64,000 nt of DNA from positions 28,180,865 through 28,244,864 of the forward strand of contig NC_092464.1 in the NCBI RefSeq assembly GCF_047495875.1, given 5' to 3'. Positions within the stretch are counted from its first letter, which is position 1, and the number at the start of each line of letters is the position of its first letter. This DNA comes from Pithys albifrons albifrons (lineage: Eukaryota; Chordata; Aves; Passeriformes; Thamnophilidae). Both the position numbers and the translations under genes were made by a program. Shown here piece after piece: positions 1 to 14,570 of this stretch. A model generated the notes under the pieces. The model made no database searches. It saw only the letters and a list, made by a program, of their open reading frames with translations, and was not told the DNA's origin.

Positions 1-2041
1 GCAACAGTGTTGCCTTAAATTATTTCCGTAAATATATTAAGCTGGATAATTTTATGGTTGGGATAATTCTATCTCTTAAGACATGGGATAAACAAATCCC
101 ATGCTGCAGGTTGTGAAGGAATTGCCATGGGGAGTCCCTCCCAACCTCTTCAATTGGCATTGCACAGTGAGGTAGGTGCATCCTTCTCTCTGCACCTCAT
201 CTGCTATTAGCCACAGCAGGTGACAAGATCCATCATTTAGTAGGCCTTTAAGCACTTTGAATGCAGCATAATGTCCCACTAGGACATGACTTTGGATGAC
301 TCATGGAGGAACTGAAGGTTGGGGGGAAGAAAAAAAAATTTAGAAAATGGTTTCTGTTCATCATTGTATGAAAAGAAATATGCTGGACTCAACAAAATAC
401 ATTCACTGTATCTCTACTCTGGCACTACATATGTATGAACTGGGATGAAGAAAACCAAATGGATATTCTAGTTATGCTCAGGCCATATTAGCAGCACAAA
501 AGGATGAGATCACAGTTCACATCTTTTCCAAACAAACTGGAGTGCTCATGAAAATGAGCTCAGTACATAGTGAGCTAGAGGTTGGAAAGAATAAATCCAG
601 TCCTATTGCTCTCAGATTTGTGGTCATCCCACAGTAAAGAAGTCTTGTGACTCCTTCCCTTTCATAACCTCTTGACCACAATAACACAGTACTTTCTACT
701 TTCTCTGTTTTATCCATGTGTGGTGTAGCTCCTTGCTGCCACCAGAAAGTACAGCATTGCTCACAATATATTTACATTTGGATTGCACTAAAATGTCTGC
801 CAAAATGCTTTTGTCTTTTCATACTTGTGTCAAAGCATCAGCATGTCGCATTGAGTTAATAAAGCATTATTTTTCATTTCTTCCACTTCCTGATTGTTTG
901 GATTTCTAGTCAGACACTGTAGCTCCTTTGAGTCAAATGTGGCTCTAGAAAAGCCATATAGGTAGAGACAAGGACCTGCTGCCAAAGACGCACTGGGTTG
1001 ATTAGAAAAGGAATGAGAGTTTTCCAGAACTGTGTGAACAGTTCATTGACCAAAGAATCTTGAAGTCCAGAAAATTTCTACTCTCCAGCTCTCATAACAC
1101 AGGATTTCTCTTGTTCAAAAGCTGTCTGGAAAGGCATAAAAGCCCAAATTGTCTTATTTTTAAAAACCTATTAGCTGGAGAATTCCCCATTAAGCTGTGT
1201 GAAGGTCTTGCTTAGTTCTCAAGGTTTCACAGTTCACCCATATGTTTGATTCATGGCCCTAGGAGTCAACCTGACATTACTCAGATAATTTGCACCACTA
1301 GAATTAATTATTTTGCTAAGACCAGTAATTAAAATTCCTTTTTTGTTTTGGGGCAGCTGGTGACATTTCCTGTTCTACAGATTGTCACAGAACATGATGC
1401 ATGTGAGTATGAACCCATCAATTGCCTCACTTCCAACCCGATGCCCCAGAAGTAGTGTAATTGTTTGGAAACTGCTGTGACTGATGACAGAGAATTGTAA
1501 AGAGATGCAGAAATGACTGAAAGAATTCAAATTTTTATTGTAATAGAAACTCTGGTTTAATCTTGGCAACAATACTGATTGATGACATCTAAGAAAAACT
1601 TTTTTTAATATTTTCTAGTGAAAGGCCTATAATTTGCTGCCCACTGGACTCAGGAATTCAATCTCACCAGACTCATTCATTCAGTTATTATTAATTATGA
1701 TGAAGTAATGCACTTACATGATGCTTCCCACATAATTACCCTATTCAAAACAGTCTACTGAAAAGCAGGTTCTTGCTCTAGCACCAAGATCCAAACCTTA
1801 GCCTCCTGCCATCTGATCAAACACAGAACAGAGCAACTGCTCTGCAAATATGCAGGAGTGATACAACTCTACATGCTTGTCTGCAGTATTTGCAGCAGCT
1901 CATTTGTAACACATGCCTGTAGCTGAACTTCAATCTATAAATGTTTATTATAATTTGATTATCTTCTATATCACCATGGGAAAAAACATAGAAATAATCA
2001 TAGATCAGAGAGAAAATCCTCAATATAAGCAGGGCAAAGTT

Positions 2042-2064
2042 ACACACACACACACACACACACA
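2042..2064. repeat. (AC)n microsatellite
   Basis: About 11.5 perfect AC dinucleotide units, followed by an A-run. A simple repeat in intergenic DNA that is probably length-polymorphic. Confidence 0.95.
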
Positions 2065-2238
2065 AAAAGTAATCATATTGTTAATATACTTTATCACTGG
2101 GACCAGTTTAACTTTTTTACCAATTGACACATATTTTTGAGAATCAATTCATGTTTCGCTGTCCAGTGAGAGCTGTTGGCTTTTAGTGGTCATATAGCAG
2201 CCCATTGGGGAAGAGAATTCTCTCAAATTCACATTCCC

Positions 2239-2602
2239 TGTGGTAGGGGGTTCCCTTCTGGAGAAGTCAAGAGATGCCGCAGTCACAGCATTGAGGAAGA
2301 CAACTCTTGACAGTGCTGAGCTGCTTCTGCTCCTCTACCTTTACCACTTCTCCTCTGGGGGGCATCAAAAGCCACAAGCCAGGGCAGCACCTCTTGTGCC
2401 CACTCTGCTCCTGGCTTCTTACCTCCTTCCAGCTGAGGTCAGGAGAAGTCCTGAGGCAACGGACTCTCTCTTGGCTTCCTCTGCGCACTCAGGGAAAGGA
2501 GTGTGCCCCAGCCTGGTCCCCACTGTGGGTGCCAACATAGGAAGTCCCTTTGAAAGGAGTTCCCAGGAACTCCCTTCCTGTTGTAAGGAGCTATATTATT
2601 AA
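2239..2602. other. GC-richer block, possible old retroelement fragment
   Basis: This block is clearly richer in G+C than its surroundings and is open for 120 codons on the plus strand and 73 on the minus strand. It starts TGTGGTAGGG, which resembles the first bases of the solo LTR at 42,269. I found no matching terminal CA with a target-site duplication. Neither frame looks like a known protein. A degraded LTR is the favoured guess; a conserved regulatory element is the alternative. Confidence 0.25.
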
Positions 2603-5600
2603 TTTCAATGCCGTTACACTAGCAGCTCAAAAATGCAATGAAATCATCTAGGCCATTGTATTTGTCCAAGCCAAAAAGAAAGGAGTGGCATAAATAGTGC
2701 CATGAAATTAGCGTGTTAATATTCTTTTTTATTAATAACCAAAAATGTTATTGCGAGTAAGGGTAGATGGAATATTTTAAAAATAATTAAAAGTTGACAG
2801 CGTCCTTTGAGACAGCATTTCATCACTCAGCCCTATTGCAGGCTCCCCTGCTGACAAGCAGAGCAGCAGAAACATCCCTCCATGGAGAGCTGGTTTGTAG
2901 GTTTGAGACTGAAAATCCTAAAGCAAAAAGCTTGTTAGGGATCAAAAGGCTAATTCAGAGGATTTGATTATTTCATTTTGAATTTTGTGATTTTTAGATG
3001 CTTATTAATAAGTGGCCCGAAGAGAATTTTTTTCCCCTCAAATTAAGCAACCAGTAATGAATTAGTTTTCCACATGGCACTTTTACAACACCATTTTCTT
3101 TCATAGCTGTTTCCTTTTCCTTTTGTTCACTTACAACACACTGCAGATGAAGCTCTGTGCCTATCTTCTGTGGTATAAACCTTTGTTTGTGCACTAATGA
3201 ATCTAACTATGTGTCATAGGAGACTCTAATAAGCATCACTCGCTTTCATTTAACTCTGCAGCTTGCCATTACAGAGTTTAGAAGATCTGTTGGTTTATTC
3301 ATTGCAATCACTAGATATTCTTTTTCATTAGATAGATAGATACTAGTTTTCCCTGTTGTGTCTTTCATTATTAAGGGAACTATGAAATGTTAATACTGGC
3401 CTCAAAACCCAGGGCAAAAAAATGTCCTCAATCCTACTGGAAATGTGATTGCTTGTATGGCAAATGATCTTACAGATCTGAGCACAAACAGCTTGAATTT
3501 TTCTTCATTTATTTATGAAAGAATGAGAGAAATAAAAATCAAGAAGGTGGCTCTATATGACCTACTTGTGAGATTTACCTTGTTAACTGAATTCCTTGTA
3601 GTTAATTTAAGCAGCAGGACTGCAATTATCAAAGCATCCTTATTAAGCAACTATTAAGAACTGCCATATTCCCATCCACATTCTTGGCTCAGATTTTTAA
3701 CCCAGAAACATTTACACTTTTCAGTTTAACTCTGAATCAATTTTGAGAAGGTTTTGCCCTACCAACCTGTCTTTGTAATTGCTTGGCTCTGATAGCAGCA
3801 AACCACAGCAATTATATTTTGACAAAATGTTAAATAGGTTCTATTAAACTTGATATAAAGCTTTTTTTCCTGAATTTTATATTAAACAACATGTACTATC
3901 TATGCAGCTCTAGCTTTAGTAGAAATGCTTTGCTCTGTCCTGATCAAACATATAATTGATATTTAAACAAATACTACTTCAGACAAAACCAAAACAAAAT
4001 GAAAAAGGCAAACAAACACAATTTTCCAGAGTTTACAGAACAACTATTTATACATACCATGTATCAGTTTTCAGACTTTTGAGTCTGCACCTGATTTAGG
4101 GTGATCAATCTCTAAATTAAGACAAATGTAGTCATCATTTGTATTTAAATTTCATTATTCTGTCACTTCAAACATTGAAGATGATTAATTTATTTGACAG
4201 TCACATCATCCTTGTATGTAATCTCCCACAAATATTGTACCCCAAGACATATGCTAGAGCATTATTCCACTTCAACTAATTTATGCTACTTTCTAATCCC
4301 CCCTCCAATAAACATTTGGCTAAACATTACTTGTGGTTTATTATGATGCTTTAGTTCTACTATATAACAGGAAATTTTTTTTTCATAAAATTAGTGAATC
4401 TAAAGGATAATAACAAAGATTATCTTCAGTTCTGTTTTAACAGCTCTTAAAATAAAAAAAAAATACAACAAATTCTTTATGTCTCTGACTAGTAAGAGAG
4501 ACAATCTCTCATTTCCCTTCCAGCCATGTGGCCTTACTGGTATAGACAACCACTATTATTCCTGAAACTTTTTCCCCTCCTGTGCTTGCCTGGGTCAATA
4601 TGAATATAAAGTATCTGAGCATGAGCGCTCTATAGATAACTAATTGGAATAAATGACCCATGCCTTCTGCTGATGGGAATGCTACATAAGGATTCTGCTG
4701 TAGTATTGCTCTAGGAGAAGATGTAATTCCTGAAGAAGGTATGATTTATACAGTATCTGTTTATATACTGGATAATCACAGCTGCTAAGTATCTTACCAG
4801 TTTGTAAAAGTGGGAATGAGCAACATAAAAGGCAATGCTTGTTGAAGACTTCAGTTCACAATACTTTGAATATCAAACAGAAGAATTCATTTCCATATCT
4901 ATAAAACATTCAAAATATTTTTAACATTTACTTTGTGTACTTCATCTGTGCTTGTATGTGCACCACAAAGCAACAGATATGTGGAACTTAGCAGGAGGCA
5001 TTCCCCAGAAAATTCACACTCCTTACAGATTTAAAAAGAAATCAGCTGGTTTCTCAGGTATATTAAATGTTGCAAAAGATAAACAAAACCCTCTCTCCAA
5101 CTTGAGTTGGACACATAACGTTCTTTCCTGATTTTTTTTTATGTCAATATCTGAACTAAGATTACCTTGCATTGACACCAGAGTTTAGTTCTTTAAAGTT
5201 CTAAAGATTTCATTTCTTGCATAAGTAAAAATCTTGCAGACAGTTGTTGTTCTATAACCGCTCTTATATGAAAGAGATGCCAACATTTTGCTATCCCTCC
5301 CCAAAACTGGGTATAGAAGTCTATTATAACTGCAAAACTACCAAATTACTGCATGTCTAAATTGCTGCCATTAAACGAAAAGACCCCTACAGAGAGAACC
5401 ACACAAGCACCACCAAACCATGCTTTGTTCCTCATGCACCTGCTTCCCTGTCACCCACCCTGCCACACAGAATCCATCACAGGTCAGCAGCTGGCGATCT
5501 ATCAGCATTTAAAGGTAAAATAACAAGTCTGGTAAGGGAAAGGGTGGGAGGGGACAGATAAATCACCCACAGGCGAGGGTGATCTCACACCTGAGATCTA

Positions 5601-6712
5601 AGCCCTGTTATGCAGGCAGTGGTGTACCCCAGGGGGCTCACATCTAATTAGGCTCACTTCTCATTTAGTATGGGTGTTCTAATGAAACAAGATTTTCTAA
5701 TTTAGCTGAATGATACTTTTATTATACACTCTTGGAGGAATAAACTGAAGACTAAAAGTCACTTACTGGGCCTACAGGAAGTAAAAGCCACACACATCCA
5801 AAAAATGACTATGTAGTTCTAACATCAGTTGTATTTGGCTATCAGGAAGGTGTAACATTGGTCTGACATAAAAGAACCTGAAAATCTAACAAACAAACCT
5901 GTGTAAAAATTCAAACAACAAATAAAATAAAACAAATCCACAACAACCAAAACCATATTAACTCAGATCAGTGGGGAGCTACAGTGAATTAGACCATAAA
6001 CATATTCAAACACACTCATTGAATTCAATTATCTTTACTATATGTTTCATGTTAATTTATAATAAAGGAATAGTAATTATAGCATGATTATCAAATTAAT
6101 TTCAGTCTATAAAAAAATACTAGCATTTCAAATTTTTGGAAAGAGAAATGGACCCAATAAAAGGTCAAATCCCATTTCATCATTTTCAGTTCAATTCAGA
6201 CCAGGGGTAAACTACAGTTAATATAAAATGTTACTCATTGACGAATGTAAAATCAGTTGTTAGTCTCAGGTTATGTCCTAACACACAGATATGTAGCACA
6301 CAAAACCATCAGAAGTAATTGTTCCCCTGAGCCTTGATCTTGCAGATGTCAGCACAGTTTTCTGACTGACTCAAAGACTTTCTGGCTGTGGCGTTTTGTT
6401 CACATTGATGCAGATCAGTGCATGTGTAAGCATTTGCAGTGTCAGAATACAAGCTGACAGCCTTGGCAGAATTTTTCAAAATGGAAAGAAGATAAAAATT
6501 AAACTGTCCATTCTCCTGTTTGTGTGGGACTTCTAATTCTTAATAGAGAGGCACTGATGAGTCTGCATCTGGCTGCATGTCAGCAGGCTGCCAGTGCACT
6601 GTCCCTGTTCTGTGGATAAAATTTGGAGGATATCTTTATGCTGTGAAAACAGATTATATAAACTCTTATTAAAAATTTATAAAACTATAATTTTATTATT
6701 AGAAGCCTACTT

Positions 6713-6727
6713 AAAAAAAAAAAAAAA
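6713..6727. repeat. poly(A) run
   Basis: Fifteen consecutive A. No retrocopy was recognised upstream of it. Confidence 0.85.
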
Positions 6728-7609
6728 GTGAATTGCTCAGTGCCAATTTCAGTGCTTCACCTCACCACACTGCTTGGCTGTTCTTTCCTAGACATGTGAC
6801 AGAAGCATTTACCACTTCATTAACTCATGGAGACTGTAATAATGATGCCTCTTATCAAAGTCAGATTGACCAATAAATGAAAACTCCACACATATGTATG
6901 AAAGATTAATGTCCATTATAACAATGAACAGATTGCATTGCTCTGTGCAAGCCACAGGAACAAAAAAGCTATTTTGTCACTTTATCTGCATGTGTATGGA
7001 CAAAGTCTATGTAAACGATCCTTAGGACACTACAGCATATTCTGCTTTTGTAGTTAATAGATCATACCTATTACAAACTGTTGGCAAATCAGCAATGGTT
7101 GTGCTTTTCTAGTGCTAAAGAAAGAGTGTTACTGCCAGATTTTATATTTTGTTCTTTCCCTCTGCATACAGACATCTCTTACTCAAACTAAAATGTTCCA
7201 AAGGAAAAAAAAAGAATGGTTTATAAAAAGTTCTTCGCATCTTACACAGCTCTTGAAAAGGTGTAAAGCTATAATTTTTTCATGGATGCATTTCTTACTA
7301 GTCATACATATTTACATTAAAAGTTCATTTAACATTTGCCAGATTCTCATCTCCTGCCACAGAGATAAATGCAGCTTCTTGAAGACCATTCAGCAAGTGT
7401 AATAAATTCCTTTGCTTAAAATTTTAGCTCCATTTTAAGAGTTCCTGAAACAAGAATTTGCAAAATCATTGATGTTACATGGATTTGAATGTTTTCACAT
7501 GACAGCCTCATCTAGAACTGCCCATATACTCTTTCATATTTTCTGAGTCTGTCAATGACTTTGTGCTTTATGTGTATGTAAGCCATATGTAATATAGCCA
7601 TGCCAGTAT

Positions 7610-7729
7610 GAAAAAAAGAAAAAGAAAGAAGGTAAGTAAAAAGGGAGGGAAGGAAGGGAGGGAGGGAAGGGAGGGAAAGAAGGGAGGGAGGGAGGAAAGG
7701 GAGGGAAGGAAAGAGTAAGAAAGAAAAAA
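7610..7729 (+). repeat. polypurine GGGA/GGAA tract
   Basis: About 120 nt of almost pure purine on the plus strand, with many GGG runs separated by 1-3 nt in the middle (about 7,640-7,710). It is followed directly by nine C (7,736-7,744) and nine A (7,745-7,753). The layout suits G-quadruplex or triplex formation and length instability. The proline/serine-rich minus-strand frames across it are an artefact of the repeat. Confidence 0.9.
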
Positions 7730-7753
7730 CACCCTCCCCCCCCCAAAAAAAAA

Positions 7754-10700
7754 CAACCCAATAAAAACTATATGAGTTAAGACTAAAGGTTCATTTAGTC
7801 TATGAGGGCTGAAGAAGACTGAAAAGGTGAAACATATGGTGGCAATTCCCCAGTACACCTACCTATTTTCCAGACTCTTGCAGCAAAGGACTTCCTCAAC
7901 CAGAAATTGTAGATATGTAAAAAGCTTGAAAGTCACACCATAAGCTATGAATTTTGGTACTGATGTAGTTCTATAAAGGATTCATACAGGAATAAATCAT
8001 TTTGAGGTCATAAACACCTTCTTGGACTACGTCAACACCTCTGTACCTGAAACCATAAAGTCAGAACATCTTAAAGGCATGCGAAACCATTCTTGTGAAA
8101 TCGCAGTGCAAATTTACTCCATGCATATGACCTTGTCTTCTATGGATGTGTTGATTTGCTTCTGTACCTGTGTAAACTTCTGGCATTCCTGAAAATCTGT
8201 AACAATGATTTTTTGGAACAATTTCTACTTTGGGATGAAATACTTTCTTCTACTTGTTTTGAACCTGTCACTTCATAGCTTCATTTCTTAGTTATACTGA
8301 GTAATCGTTACTTCCCTATTTATCATTACCATGTTACTCCTAATTTATATACCTTTGTCACCCAGTTATCTTCTCTCTCTGAGGCTAAAAAGATCTACCC
8401 TGATTCGTTGCTTGTGATGTATCTTTCAGCACCCTCATTCTCTTCTCTTCATACTTTCTAATTAATATATTAATGTGTTAAATGCTTTTTTAGTTGGTGA
8501 AACATTACTGATTTTAATTACTGACTCATTGTATCTATGACTTCAACCTTTGAATTTTTATTTCTCAGATAGAATAACAATGTTACATTTTACATATTCA
8601 GAGCAAAATGAGTAAAAATCCCATGATTTGTACCAACAAAAGCAAAGAAACCCAAAAATTTGCAGAGATAAACTGAGTAGCATGAACCATTTTGTAATGG
8701 GTAAAGATCATATGATGCATGTGCTTCCTTCCCAGATGATGAAATAAGTCTCACACCTTAATCACATGATAACTTATGATTCAGTTTTGAGTGGAAACTT
8801 GTGGGTTTTTTCTACCATACTTTTTACATTTTCACAGCATTTTCCTGATTGTATCAGAAAATATCATTATCCCTTGAGAGGCAGATGCATTACACAAACC
8901 ACAAATTGAAGAATCAAATGGTTTTTTAGCTTTTCTTTTGGTTGAATTTAGAGAAATAACTTGTTATTTTGAGGACTCAGCAATCTTGAACATCATTACT
9001 GACTCAAACATGTGCCTTGGAACCTGGCCAGTGGGGTGCAGCATCCCACTAAAGAAGTACAATTCCATGATGCCTTAATAGAAATACAGAACACATGTGG
9101 CATGTTCTCAGACACAATGCTTCAAGTTGTCTGATATAGCAAATATCTGGTATGTTTGCTGAAGCAAGTTTTTTACCCTCTGATGGCAATGCATTTAAAG
9201 AAAGTTCCTAACACACAACATTTATTGCAAGTAATAAAAATAGCAGTAATAATAATTATACCATTAATTAGAAATATCTTTATGGAGAGAAGCCATTTTA
9301 GAAAAACAACGAGAAAGATTAAAAATAGAACAGGATCAGGAATTCATCCACTTATAAAAACTTGAAAAATGCATAAAGCATCCATTCCATTCCATGAGAC
9401 CTTTGAAATTTCAGAGGACAGGTTTATCCTCCTTCAAGCAGTTCTGGTTTTATGCTCTCAGGGACAGATGGGTTACAGTAATCTAAGATGGCATTTCAAT
9501 GTCTAAGTGATTTATTCCAGGAAGAAACATTTAAAAGTACATCAGTACAAAATTTTGTAGCCTTTACCTTGAGTTACAGCTTCATGTAAATAAAATACCA
9601 AATAAAATCCACAGAAACGGGATAAAACCTCATGTGAAATAAACCATTTAATGTTTATCAAACATAAAATGGTACATATTTATTTGGAGGTTCACACAAA
9701 GTGCAACCACTGTTCACATGCTTTCAGTGTAAGTCCCTTAAGTAGTGCAAACATATTTTTAAATGTCTTTTTTTGACAAGAGCTCTTTCATGTGAGCAGT
9801 TTCTCATTATTCACAAAGTTAACATTAGCAAATTTGAACTGTATTTTACCAACACTTTATTGATTGCTGTGATTAGGCTTGGCAATGCGATACCGTGTTG
9901 TCTCACCTCCTGTCCTATCAACCAAAATAAAAAGATCTGTGGCAGCAACTGCCTATGGAACTTATTTAATCTCTCTGTTCTCTCTCTCATCTGCTAAATT
10001 ATTTTCTTCAGTAGAAGAGTGACTTGCCAGCTCGTAGCACAATTGCAGTATAAATGAATATTTGATGCCAAACATTAATTTGGAAGATCATTAATGAAGC
10101 TGCAAACATCAGTGAAACCAAGAAACTGGATGTCCTGGGTAACTACAAATAGTATTAGACAGAAATAGAACTTAAACAGTTAAGATACAATTCTCTCCAT
10201 GTATGGGGCTACCATTGAAAACTGTGTTTCCATCCAAAGCTTAGGACATATTCTTTCCATTTGTAACTACAACATAACTACTACTAGGAGAAACTAAACA
10301 GAAAAATAGCAGTTTTAATTTTGTACACTATACATCCCAATACACTTGAACATATTAAACTTAAGCAAAGCTACCAAATAAAGGGAAGAGTAGAACTGGT
10401 AGATTATAAAACCTGGTATTCCCTGATATTTGGTTTCAAGGCACAGTAATTGAGAGTGTGAACACATTTCTCATTTGTGTAGAATAACTTAGAGGAAATT
10501 TCCCCACAGTGCAAAGCAACCTCTACAACAATTGCACATTGTAGAATTGACTGAAGAAGTAAAATTTATCTTATCAATAACAGGAATCAAAAAGACAGTA
10601 CTTTAAACACCAGCATGGTGCTGTTTCTGTTTTGTCACTTTTCAGTACCACCCTGTCTCTAGGCACATTCTAATAGCTGAAAACAAAGACAGAAGATGCA

Positions 10701-13700
10701 TGTCTAAACTCTCATAAAACTAAAAAACTAACAAATTAAAAACTCAAGAAACCAAAGACCTCAAGCCCTCCAAATAATTTCTTCCTCTACCTACAGACAA
10801 GCTGAATTTTCCCATTCTTTTCTAAAAGTTTTCATCTCAAGGTGGCATGACTGTCAGTGTATCCCCTTACCCTGGGAGGTTTGGCTCCTCAGGCTCACTG
10901 CCAACTTAGAGACAATGTTGCTGGTGACCATGAAGAGTCCTTTCAGACAGGCTGGGAGCTGTCTCCAACCCACCAGCTGACATGCCAATCTGACCTTAGC
11001 CCATCTCTACCTCCATAGGCCTGCCCAGACATGCTGGGGCTGTGGCTCAGTTACTGTATTTGGACATCTTCGCATCCCTAACTTGAAGAAGTGAACACAA
11101 CTCGGGTTTGTAAAAGTGGTAAAAAACAGAGGTTGAATATTAAAAGATTAAGGCAATTGTCTCAAGTGATGGGAGATAGGTGCAGCCAAAGCAGTTGTCC
11201 CCTCACAGGAGCAGGTGAAGGGTGAGGACCCTAATCAATTCATTGCTATGAGCTGGATGTCAGTCTGGGGCACCAGAACTGGAAGTCACCTATAAGCTTG
11301 GAAAATGTACAAGTCTCCGTCAAAAATATATTTTAAAAAATAGCATCTAAGATGGTTGAGTGAATCAAGTTTTATGCAATTAAGTGACGGGACTTTTTTC
11401 CATCAGGAAGATGAGATTTCTTTGTACTGGCCATTGAATGAACAAGCAAAATCTGATTCACACATCTTAAAAGTATAAGTGGAAAGAGCATTTCTAGTGT
11501 ACGAATCAAAGTTCCCATCACATGTTTTAACTTAGCCATAATAATATCACAGAGGGCACCTTCCTGTAACTATGAAATTCTCTAGAGAATTGTTTGGAAT
11601 AGAGAGATATCTTGGAATTATCACATTACTTTAGATAAATGAATGCTGAATTAGTCACTTATTAGAAATAACAATTCATACAAGCAATTCAGATGTACCA
11701 GCAGATAATGAGTTCAGGCAGTATTGATTCTCTATTTGCTCCTACGAGGAAATAGTGCTGTACTCGTCAACTCTATATTCACCGTCCACTTGCAGTGTAG
11801 GATTACAGGTACGGCTGAAATCAATCCAGAGAAAACCTAGTCATGCAACTAGTAAGAAGTAAGAAAGAAGGGGCTGTATCCTCTGTAAGGCTGAGAAAAA
11901 CCATAGCTGTAAATTATTTTCATTATTTTTAAGTAAAACCCTCCTGCGTTTTCATTCCCTGGTATTTCAGAACTTTCTGAGCTGTGGAGGCCATTATGAT
12001 GAGCCTTAATGTTCCCTGAAGCATAGCTGTGGTACAACTTCTGACAAGAATTGACTAGTATAAAGATATTCTTAGGAGGTGAATACCATGATGTCCATTC
12101 TTTAAGAGTTTCAGTTGATATTTAGTTCATCTAAGTCCATTACCTAAGTAGCTTCTGTTTCAGTAGGTGCAGTCAATCTCTCTCAAGGAATGAATCTCTG
12201 CTTAAATCAATAGGATCACTACATTTGCATCATTCTTCATTTTTAGCTTCATGTTGCTTGTAGATGATAAAAGGTGAAATAACTGGTAGCAGCCAAACTG
12301 AGTAAATAAATACAGAACAAATTTGAACTGGCAGCCCCATGTACATTTAATTGACATATATTGATTTACTATTGCTGGTAGGCTTTTAAAATGTTGTCCA
12401 GAGCTATAACCTGGCTACAAAGAAAAGTCTTATTTTTACACATGTTACACAGCTTCCTTTAAAGGAGCTTTCTGTTACCCAAAAGCAAATATAATCAAAG
12501 TTAAAAAACTTATGGCTAGATAGTTAAATAATAGACAGTTTATGTGGCCTTAAAAACTTGAAGAAACAGACAAAAGAAAGATAAATTCAACCTGTAACTT
12601 GGGTCTGAGGTGTTAGTAACTAGAAGCCACCAAAATGCTGATATCACTGATGGGATACTCAGACAGGGCACTGTGAGGATTGTCCCTCTGTTGAAGTTGC
12701 TCTAACCCCAGGCAGCAGAAGTCTTCTGCTATTGCTTAGCCTGCACCTGTACAGGACAGACAGCAGAGTTACTGAATGCATAGGAGAGGGACATGACTGT
12801 TACAAAGACTTATGCGCTTGGTCTCACATACTGCGTGAATATCTCCAAGTTTACAAAACAAACTTCAAAACAAACTCAGGGTGCAGCAACTTCAGTTTCC
12901 TCCCCCTAAGAAGGCCTGTTAAATTCTGTCTTCTTTCCAATTATCCTTTTCCAAGAAAATACAGGAAACATAGACTGTCTTCGTAGTTTAGTTGCCCCTT
13001 CTTCTAGTGCAGCACTGAAGTCTGCTGGGAAAGACTTTAACTCTTTCTTCTTTATCCCCTTCCCCTCCCCTTCACTTCCTTTTCCTCAGCAACAAGGACA
13101 TGGGAGTGGATATGAAATAAAGGCATACAATTTTATTTCTATATCCTTGAAAAGAAAGGAAATGGGATAAAAAATGCATACCAGGTAGTTTAAAAGCTTA
13201 ACTTCCTCTCAGTCAAAACTCAAGTAATTTTCCACTTAATTTTAGTATTTTTTTCTGTATGACACTATCCACACACTGAGGATTTTCACATCTGATGTCA
13301 GTGTACTGTAGGTTTGAGAGATTATAGCTAGCTTATTCTGTCTGGCCCTGTGCTGCTTAACTTTTGAGCCATATATAAGCTTTGAGGTGTCAGCTGTCAC
13401 AAGTCAAGAGTCAAAAGTGTACACTTGGGAATAAAAATGAAAACAGAAAAACAATTTTTCAGTCTGATCATACTGATGGCAAAATCTATGTCATTCCCAG
13501 AGTCCCATGAGGTGGACTTGAAATAAGACACTAAATCAATGTGCTTCTGTAATATATGAATGTGCCTCTTATAAACATACCTACTGATTCAGACAGACAT
13601 TTCTGAGTTTGCTGCACTTGCACACTACCTTTAGTTATCTCTAGAAGGCTGTCAAGTCCTGGGGCATATGTATGTTTATAAAATCATACCACCACCACTG

Positions 13701-13877
13701 AGAATGAGCTAAGAAGCAAAGCTATAAATTGCTGACCTACTGACTTCTCCATATAGACAACTGCATCTGCAGCTGTCAACATGCAGCTCTTATGTTTGTA
13801 CACAGCATAGACATGGTGTAGATACTCAGACATAAGGCCATGGAGGTGGCTATTAAGGTAAGCTAAGTCTGGCGAGC
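7754..13877. other. AT-rich intergenic DNA
   Basis: No gene or recognisable transposon was seen. Open frames do not exceed about 84 codons and lack splice or promoter context. Confidence 0.6.
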
Positions 13878-14565
13878 TGTAAGACCCCAGAACAAAAAGT
13901 TCTGCATATGCTGCTGGTGCATATGCTGCATATGCTGCTGGTGGTCATTCCCAGGTCCAGCCAGTAGTTCAGCTAGGCAGGTAGCCCAAATATGCACACA
14001 TATACATCTGGCAGCACAGAGCAACCCAGGGAAAGTGCGGTGCCTTCTCTGCCACCTGCACACCCACAGGTTTACACCAAAAACACTCACACAAACATGA
14101 ACAATTCTGGTGGCCTGACCATGCCTTCCTTGCCAGCTAACCAGGCTCAAAATTGCTAGCATGCACAGACATGAGGCTCTCTGACAGCCGGCCCAGGTCT
14201 GTGGTACCTCCATTAGCTGACTATCAGACCCTCACCCTCTCCACTTCCAAGCTCACAGTCCCTTTGCCCAACACAACAGCTACTCCAGCTGTGCTGTTGG
14301 CAGACATGCAATAAATGGGCTCCTCTGGCAGCTGACCCATCTCTCCAGTCTTTGGCTTCTTTGAACCTATGGCCTCAGCATACATGAGTCAGCACTCTGA
14401 CTGCTCATCCTAGCTTCCAGATAGTCCGTCATGAAGCTCACTATTGATCAGACACATCAACATGGGAAAATAGTTGGGAAGAAGAGTTTAATCACATGAT
14501 AAGCTACACAAAGGTAATCAAGCCCAAGGTTAGACAGAGAACCGTCTAACAGCTTGTTTCACTCA
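13878..14565. mobile_element. candidate degenerate solo LTR
   Basis: A GC-richer block of about 690 bp that begins TGTAAGACCC and ends with CA. The flanking pentamers are CGAGC (13,873-13,877) and TGAGC (14,566-14,570). They differ by one C-to-T change at a CpG, as expected for an aged 5-bp target-site duplication. AATAAA occurs at about 14,310. An irregular CATATGCTGCTGGTG repeat lies near the left end at about 13,916-13,945. I do not recognise the family, and the boundaries could be coincidence. Confidence 0.35.
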
Positions 14566-14570
14566 TGAGC

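Larger units (their letters stand above)
1..7608. other. AT-rich intergenic DNA, left part
   Basis: No exon, RNA gene or recognisable transposon was found apart from the simple repeats listed separately. Open frames are short (no more than 120 codons) and most have no protein-like composition or splice context. The exception in composition is a GC-richer block at about 2,240-2,600, open on both strands, which is listed as a possible old repeat. In other vertebrates the neighbour on this side of TMEM106B is THSD7A, transcribed away from it. No thrombospondin type-1 exon (Cys/Trp-rich) was seen, so that gene lies beyond the window. Confidence 0.6.

Noticed and set aside
7552..7858. Pro/Ser/Phe-rich minus-strand frames
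   Set aside because: Direct translation of the polypurine simple repeat.
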